A stretch of DNA of 15,264 nucleotides, taken from CAYNFP01 sp964396655 (GTDB lineage Bacteria > Bacillota_I > Bacilli_A > RF39 > UBA660). Below are positions 12,368 to 15,264 of the stretch, in pieces. The position numbers were made by a program, and so were the translations under genes. Under the pieces are notes generated by a model that saw only the letters and a list, made by a program, of their open reading frames with translations, was not told the origin of the DNA and did no database searches. The first letter of the stretch is position 1. Each line of letters starts with the position of its first letter. The stretch covers positions 1 to 15,264 of the forward strand of contig CAYNFP010000013.1 in assembly GCA_964396655.1 (NCBI GenBank), given 5' to 3'.

Positions 12368-12385
12368 CTTAAATAATTGTTTTTA

Positions 12386-12394
12386 TGATATTAT
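12386..12394 (+). promoter_or_regulatory. Extended -10 promoter for the ABC transporter
   Basis: TGaTATTAT at 12386-12394 lies 25 nt before ATG 12419, with AGAGGT (12407-12412) between. No good -35. Confidence 0.5.
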
Positions 12395-12418
12395 ATTTAT
12401 GTAATAAGAGGTATTTAA

Positions 12419-14074
12419 ATGAATATTGATAGTTATAATATAAAAATTAAAAATGTGTGTCAACAAGTAAATTTAAAAGGTGAAAGAAAAACAATATTAT
12501 CAAATGTAAATATTGATGTTAATAAAGGAGAATTTGTAGCTATTGTTGGTTGTTCTGGTGCGGGAAAGACTAGTCTAATGAATATATTAAGTTGCTACAC
12601 AAAACCAAGTAAAGGCAATGTTTTTATTGAGGGATTAGATTTATTTAAAGAAGAAGAGTATTTTAAAGGTAAGATTGCTTATGTTCCACAACGTGAAATA
12701 TTAGATACTTCTTTAACTTTACAAAAGTCATTGGAATACTCTCTAGATTTACGTGTTAAAAATATTACTAAAATAAAATCCCAAAAAATTATTAATGAAA
12801 TTTTGGAAATATTAGAATTATCTCACGTAAAAAACAATTTAATTAAAACGTTAAGTGGTGGCGAAAAAAAAAGAGCATCTATTGCAACTGAAATGCTTAG
12901 CAATCCTAGTTTGTTTTTATTAGACGAACCAACTTCGGGATTAGACTCTAATATTGAAAAAAAGGTGATGAAAAAACTTCGTGAAATATCTAATCTTGGG
13001 AAAACGATAATAATAACAGCTCATACAATATCTAACCTTCATTTATGTGATAAAATAATATTTATGGGTCAAAATGGCAAGATATGTTATTATGGTACTT
13101 ATGAAGACATTTTTAAATATTTTAAAGTCAAAGAATTTGTTGATATATATGATATTTTAAAAGAAGATGTTGATACTTGGTATAAAAAATTTAATAGTAC
13201 TATTAAAAATCAAAATATAGAAGAAAATAATATTTTAAAAGAAAAAAGAGAAAATGTAGGTTTTTTTAAGCAAACAAAAACACTTGTAAAAAGATATGTA
13301 TCATCATTGTTTAATAGTAAGTTTATGTTATTCTTATTATTAGGCCAAGCATTGGTAATGGGTATTTTAATTTGTTTGGCAACTGAAAGAAATAGTTTTT
13401 TAAATTCTCAATCTGCTACGATGATTGGTGCTGCGTTTACGATGGCAGCAATGTGGTTAGGCTTATTTAATACAGTTCAAGAAATAGTAAAAGAGCGAGA
13501 TATATTAAAAAAGGAATATATGAGTGGTTTAAATTATGGTTCATATATTATATCAAAGATAGTTGTAATTTCTATTTTATGTTTATATCAAGCTTTTGTT
13601 TGTGTAACTATCGTCTATTTTTATTTAGACCCTCGACCAGAAAAAATTCTTTTTTATAATACTTGGTTAGATTTAATTATTAATTTCTTTTTTGTTGCAT
13701 TTTCAACTAGCATAATTGGAATAGTTATATCTTCTAGCGTTAAAGATGTAAAAACAACCCTAATTCTTTCACCCCTTTATATGATGGTGCAAATGCTTTT
13801 TTCTGGAATGTTTATTCCTTTTGTTAATTTTACAAAATTTATTTCTTATTTTGTAATAGGTAGATGGGGATATGAGAGCTTTGGAACTATTTTAAATTTA
13901 TCTCAATATGGTGTGATTGGAGCAGATGATAAGTTTTTTAGATTTAATTTAAATCATATTACAAACATTTGGTTTATCTTCTTGTTAATATCTATAGTAT
14001 TTTTAATTATAAGTATTATGGTAATTAAAAAAAGTATATTAGCAAAAAAAAATCATTCTATCAATGGGATATAA
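12419..14074 (+). CDS. ABCG-type ABC half transporter (ATPase fused to permease)
   Basis: This 551-residue protein has an N-terminal nucleotide-binding domain followed by an ABC-2-type membrane domain, the ABCG (White) order. Motifs: Walker A GCSGAGKT (44-51), Q-loop Gln91, signature LSGGEKKR (145-152), Walker B LFLLDE (165-170) with D-loop SGLD, and switch His202. About six membrane segments follow residue ~295, including FMLFLLLGQALVMGILICLA, a segment around AAFTMAAMWLGLF, and a C-terminal FIFLLISIVFLIISIMVIK. The typical NTVQEIVKERDILKKEYMSGL connecting helix is present. It probably works as a homodimer, exporting lipids, drugs or peptides; the substrate is unknown. Monocistronic, start after AGAGGT. 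Confidence 0.93.
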   Translation: MNIDSYNIKIKNVCQQVNLKGERKTILSNVNIDVNKGEFVAIVGCSGAGKTSLMNILSCYTKPSKGNVFIEGLDLFKEEEYFKGKIAYVPQREILDTSLTLQKSLEYSLDLRVKNITKIKSQKIINEILEILELSHVKNNLIKTLSGGEKKRASIATEMLSNPSLFLLDEPTSGLDSNIEKKVMKKLREISNLGKTIIITAHTISNLHLCDKIIFMGQNGKICYYGTYEDIFKYFKVKEFVDIYDILKEDVDTWYKKFNSTIKNQNIEENNILKEKRENVGFFKQTKTLVKRYVSSLFNSKFMLFLLLGQALVMGILICLATERNSFLNSQSATMIGAAFTMAAMWLGLFNTVQEIVKERDILKKEYMSGLNYGSYIISKIVVISILCLYQAFVCVTIVYFYLDPRPEKILFYNTWLDLIINFFFVAFSTSIIGIVISSSVKDVKTTLILSPLYMMVQMLFSGMFIPFVNFTKFISYFVIGRWGYESFGTILNLSQYGVIGADDKFFRFNLNHITNIWFIFLLISIVFLIISIMVIKKSILAKKNHSINGI

Positions 14075-14111
14075 TAAAATATAAAAATTAGTTAAATTAA
14101 AAAGCGAATTT

Positions 14112-14122
14112 TGTTATATAAT
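14112..14122 (+). promoter_or_regulatory. -10 region for the amidase gene
   Basis: TGttaTATAAT at 14112-14122 lies 20 nt before ATG 14143, with GAGGT (14131-14135) between. No clear -35, as for the neighbouring genes. Confidence 0.45.
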
Positions 14123-14142
14123 AATCTAAAGAGGTATAAAAT

Positions 14143-15225
14143 ATGGTAGATAGAATATTGGATTTTTCTATTAATGAACACACTCAAGAAGAAGTGAATA
14201 ATTTTCAAGATGAAATAATAAGTATTGGAAATCCCAGATATATATTTTTATTTTCAAAATATATAAAAAAAGCTAATATAGATTTGTTATCACAAAGTTT
14301 GCTAAATACTAATGATAAACGATATATTCATTTTTTTGTAAGAACAATAAGAAACATTAATTATGAAAAATTTATTGATAAGATTTTAGAATATAATGAT
14401 TCAAAATATTTATTTTATGTTGCATACGATACAAGTGATTTACCCGAAAAATATTTAATAAAAATATGTAAAAAAATTTATGAGTTAAATGATAAAGAAT
14501 ATTTAAGTAGATTACTATATTATTATTTTTATGTATTAAAATTAAAAAATATTGAAATGTTTGAAATTTTTAAACGGGTTTTAAAAGATTATAATATTAA
14601 TGATGTAACTTTAGATAATTGTTGCGAGATTTTAAAATTATTAGAAAAGCAAATGATAAAAAAATATAATAATGAAAATGTTAACAAAAAAGAATTTTGT
14701 AAAAACTGTTATAAAGGCAGAAAAAGTATTATTCCAGATATGATAGTTTGTCATATTAGTAGTAATTATGAGAAAATGATAAATACTTTTTATGATGAAA
14801 AGTCTGAAGTTTCAAGTCATTTTGTAATTGCTACAGATGGTAGAATCAAGCAAATGGTTGATTTAGATGATAGTTCATGGGCAAATGGGACCTCTTTAAA
14901 TCAAGATAGTGATGTATATTATAAATTTTCAACCAGTAAAATTGTAAGGGATCGCAAAGAAAACGCTAATTATTATACATTTTCTATAGAACATGAAAGC
15001 ATTGATGGGAATTTAACAAACGAACAGTATGATTCCACTATTTTAGTAATGAAACAAATAATAAATTATATAAAAAGAAAATACAATTATGATTTTCAAA
15101 TAGATAGATATCATATTGTTGGACATAATGAAGTAAGCCCAATAGTGAGAACAAAATGTCCGGGAAAAAAATTCCCTTTTGATAAAATAATAAAAGATTT
15201 AAATTTAATATACAAATTGAAATAG
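14143..15225 (+). CDS. N-acetylmuramoyl-L-alanine amidase with N-terminal repeats
   Basis: The C-terminal half (about 196-350) is an Amidase_2/PGRP-type domain: MIVCHISS (His204), SSHFVIATDGRIKQMVDL (225-242), YYTFSIEHE (Glu283), RYHIVGHNEV (His328) and KCPGKKFPF (Cys339). His204, His328 and Cys339 are the expected zinc ligands, so it should cut the bond between muramic acid and L-Ala in peptidoglycan. The N-terminal ~170 residues are helical and contain four repeats of about 28-31 residues marked by N-[DP]-x-[KRE]-Y-[IL] at 30, 57, 85 and 116. A Cys pair (186, 189) precedes the catalytic domain. No signal peptide is visible, so export is unexplained; phage-endolysin-like or non-classical release are options. 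Own promoter, GAGGT ribosome binding site. Confidence 0.87.
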   Translation: MVDRILDFSINEHTQEEVNNFQDEIISIGNPRYIFLFSKYIKKANIDLLSQSLLNTNDKRYIHFFVRTIRNINYEKFIDKILEYNDSKYLFYVAYDTSDLPEKYLIKICKKIYELNDKEYLSRLLYYYFYVLKLKNIEMFEIFKRVLKDYNINDVTLDNCCEILKLLEKQMIKKYNNENVNKKEFCKNCYKGRKSIIPDMIVCHISSNYEKMINTFYDEKSEVSSHFVIATDGRIKQMVDLDDSSWANGTSLNQDSDVYYKFSTSKIVRDRKENANYYTFSIEHESIDGNLTNEQYDSTILVMKQIINYIKRKYNYDFQIDRYHIVGHNEVSPIVRTKCPGKKFPFDKIIKDLNLIYKLK

Positions 15226-15264
15226 TAAGTGTCCGCACATTTTGTTACCTGATACAATGTATTT
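15226..15264. other. Unassigned window edge with different composition
   Basis: From about 15230 the sequence (TGTCCGCACATTTTG...) is less AT-rich than the preceding kilobases and contains no visible gene. It could be the end of an insertion sequence or repeat continuing outside the window, but 39 bases are too few to tell. Confidence 0.2.

Noticed and set aside
1..15264. CRISPR array
   Set aside because: No regularly spaced repeats of 20-40 bp with unique spacers were seen on either strand.
1..15264. TGA read as tryptophan (mycoplasma code)
   Set aside because: Every gene is full length under the standard code with TGG tryptophans and no in-frame TGA interrupts a family domain.

Overview
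The window is very AT-rich, with adenine- and thymine-ending codons throughout. It has strong AGGAGG-type ribosome binding sites, sigma-A promoters (often with an extended TGnTATAAT -10 box) and two tRNA genes with encoded CCA ends. YjzC-like, DUF5320/DUF134, DUF3795 and amidase genes fit a low-GC Bacillota chromosome (Bacilli or Clostridia). I cannot name the species. The standard code gives full-length genes throughout. All 17 large genes and the small yjzC-like gene end in TAA or TAG, never TGA.

Left end (1-220): the 3' part of tRNA-Arg(ACG), a complete tRNA-Pro(TGG) and a terminator close a tRNA array.

Accessory block (240-7650): it starts directly behind tRNA-Pro with a translationally coupled pair, a 97-residue protein of unknown function and an HUH-type Rep-like protein. 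Downstream is a short region of direct repeats. Next come an Xre-type repressor on the minus strand and, divergent from it, a protein with a HhH-GPD-like glycosylase region. A 94-residue unknown protein and a macro-domain protein follow. The block ends with a three-gene restriction-modification operon: two different cytosine-C5 methyltransferases and a PD-(D/E)XK endonuclease resembling the AlwI family. Two C5 methyltransferases with one nuclease suggest an asymmetric recognition site with a different target cytosine on each strand. The block looks like a tRNA-associated defence island, but no integrase or repeated tRNA end is visible.

Middle region (7651-9116): a minus-strand pair (a 77-residue Cys protein and a YjzC-like protein absent from long-ORF calls) has a consensus promoter and a long leader that could fold into nested stems closing next to the ribosome binding site. 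On the plus strand, a DUF5320-DUF134 operon has a consensus promoter whose -35 box lies inside a perfect 28-bp palindrome. Between them are a terminator, an extra promoter and an inverted repeat framing a ribosome binding site.

Right part (9277-15225): five plus-strand genes, most with their own promoter and the same short leader ending GAGGT. They are a membrane-anchored FecR-like protein, an APH/choline-kinase-like phosphotransferase, a Cys-rich DUF3795 protein, an ABCG-type half transporter and an amidase with an N-terminal tandem-repeat domain. A startless coding remnant and two stacked terminators lie between the kinase and DUF3795. The last 39 bases change in composition and could be the edge of another element.
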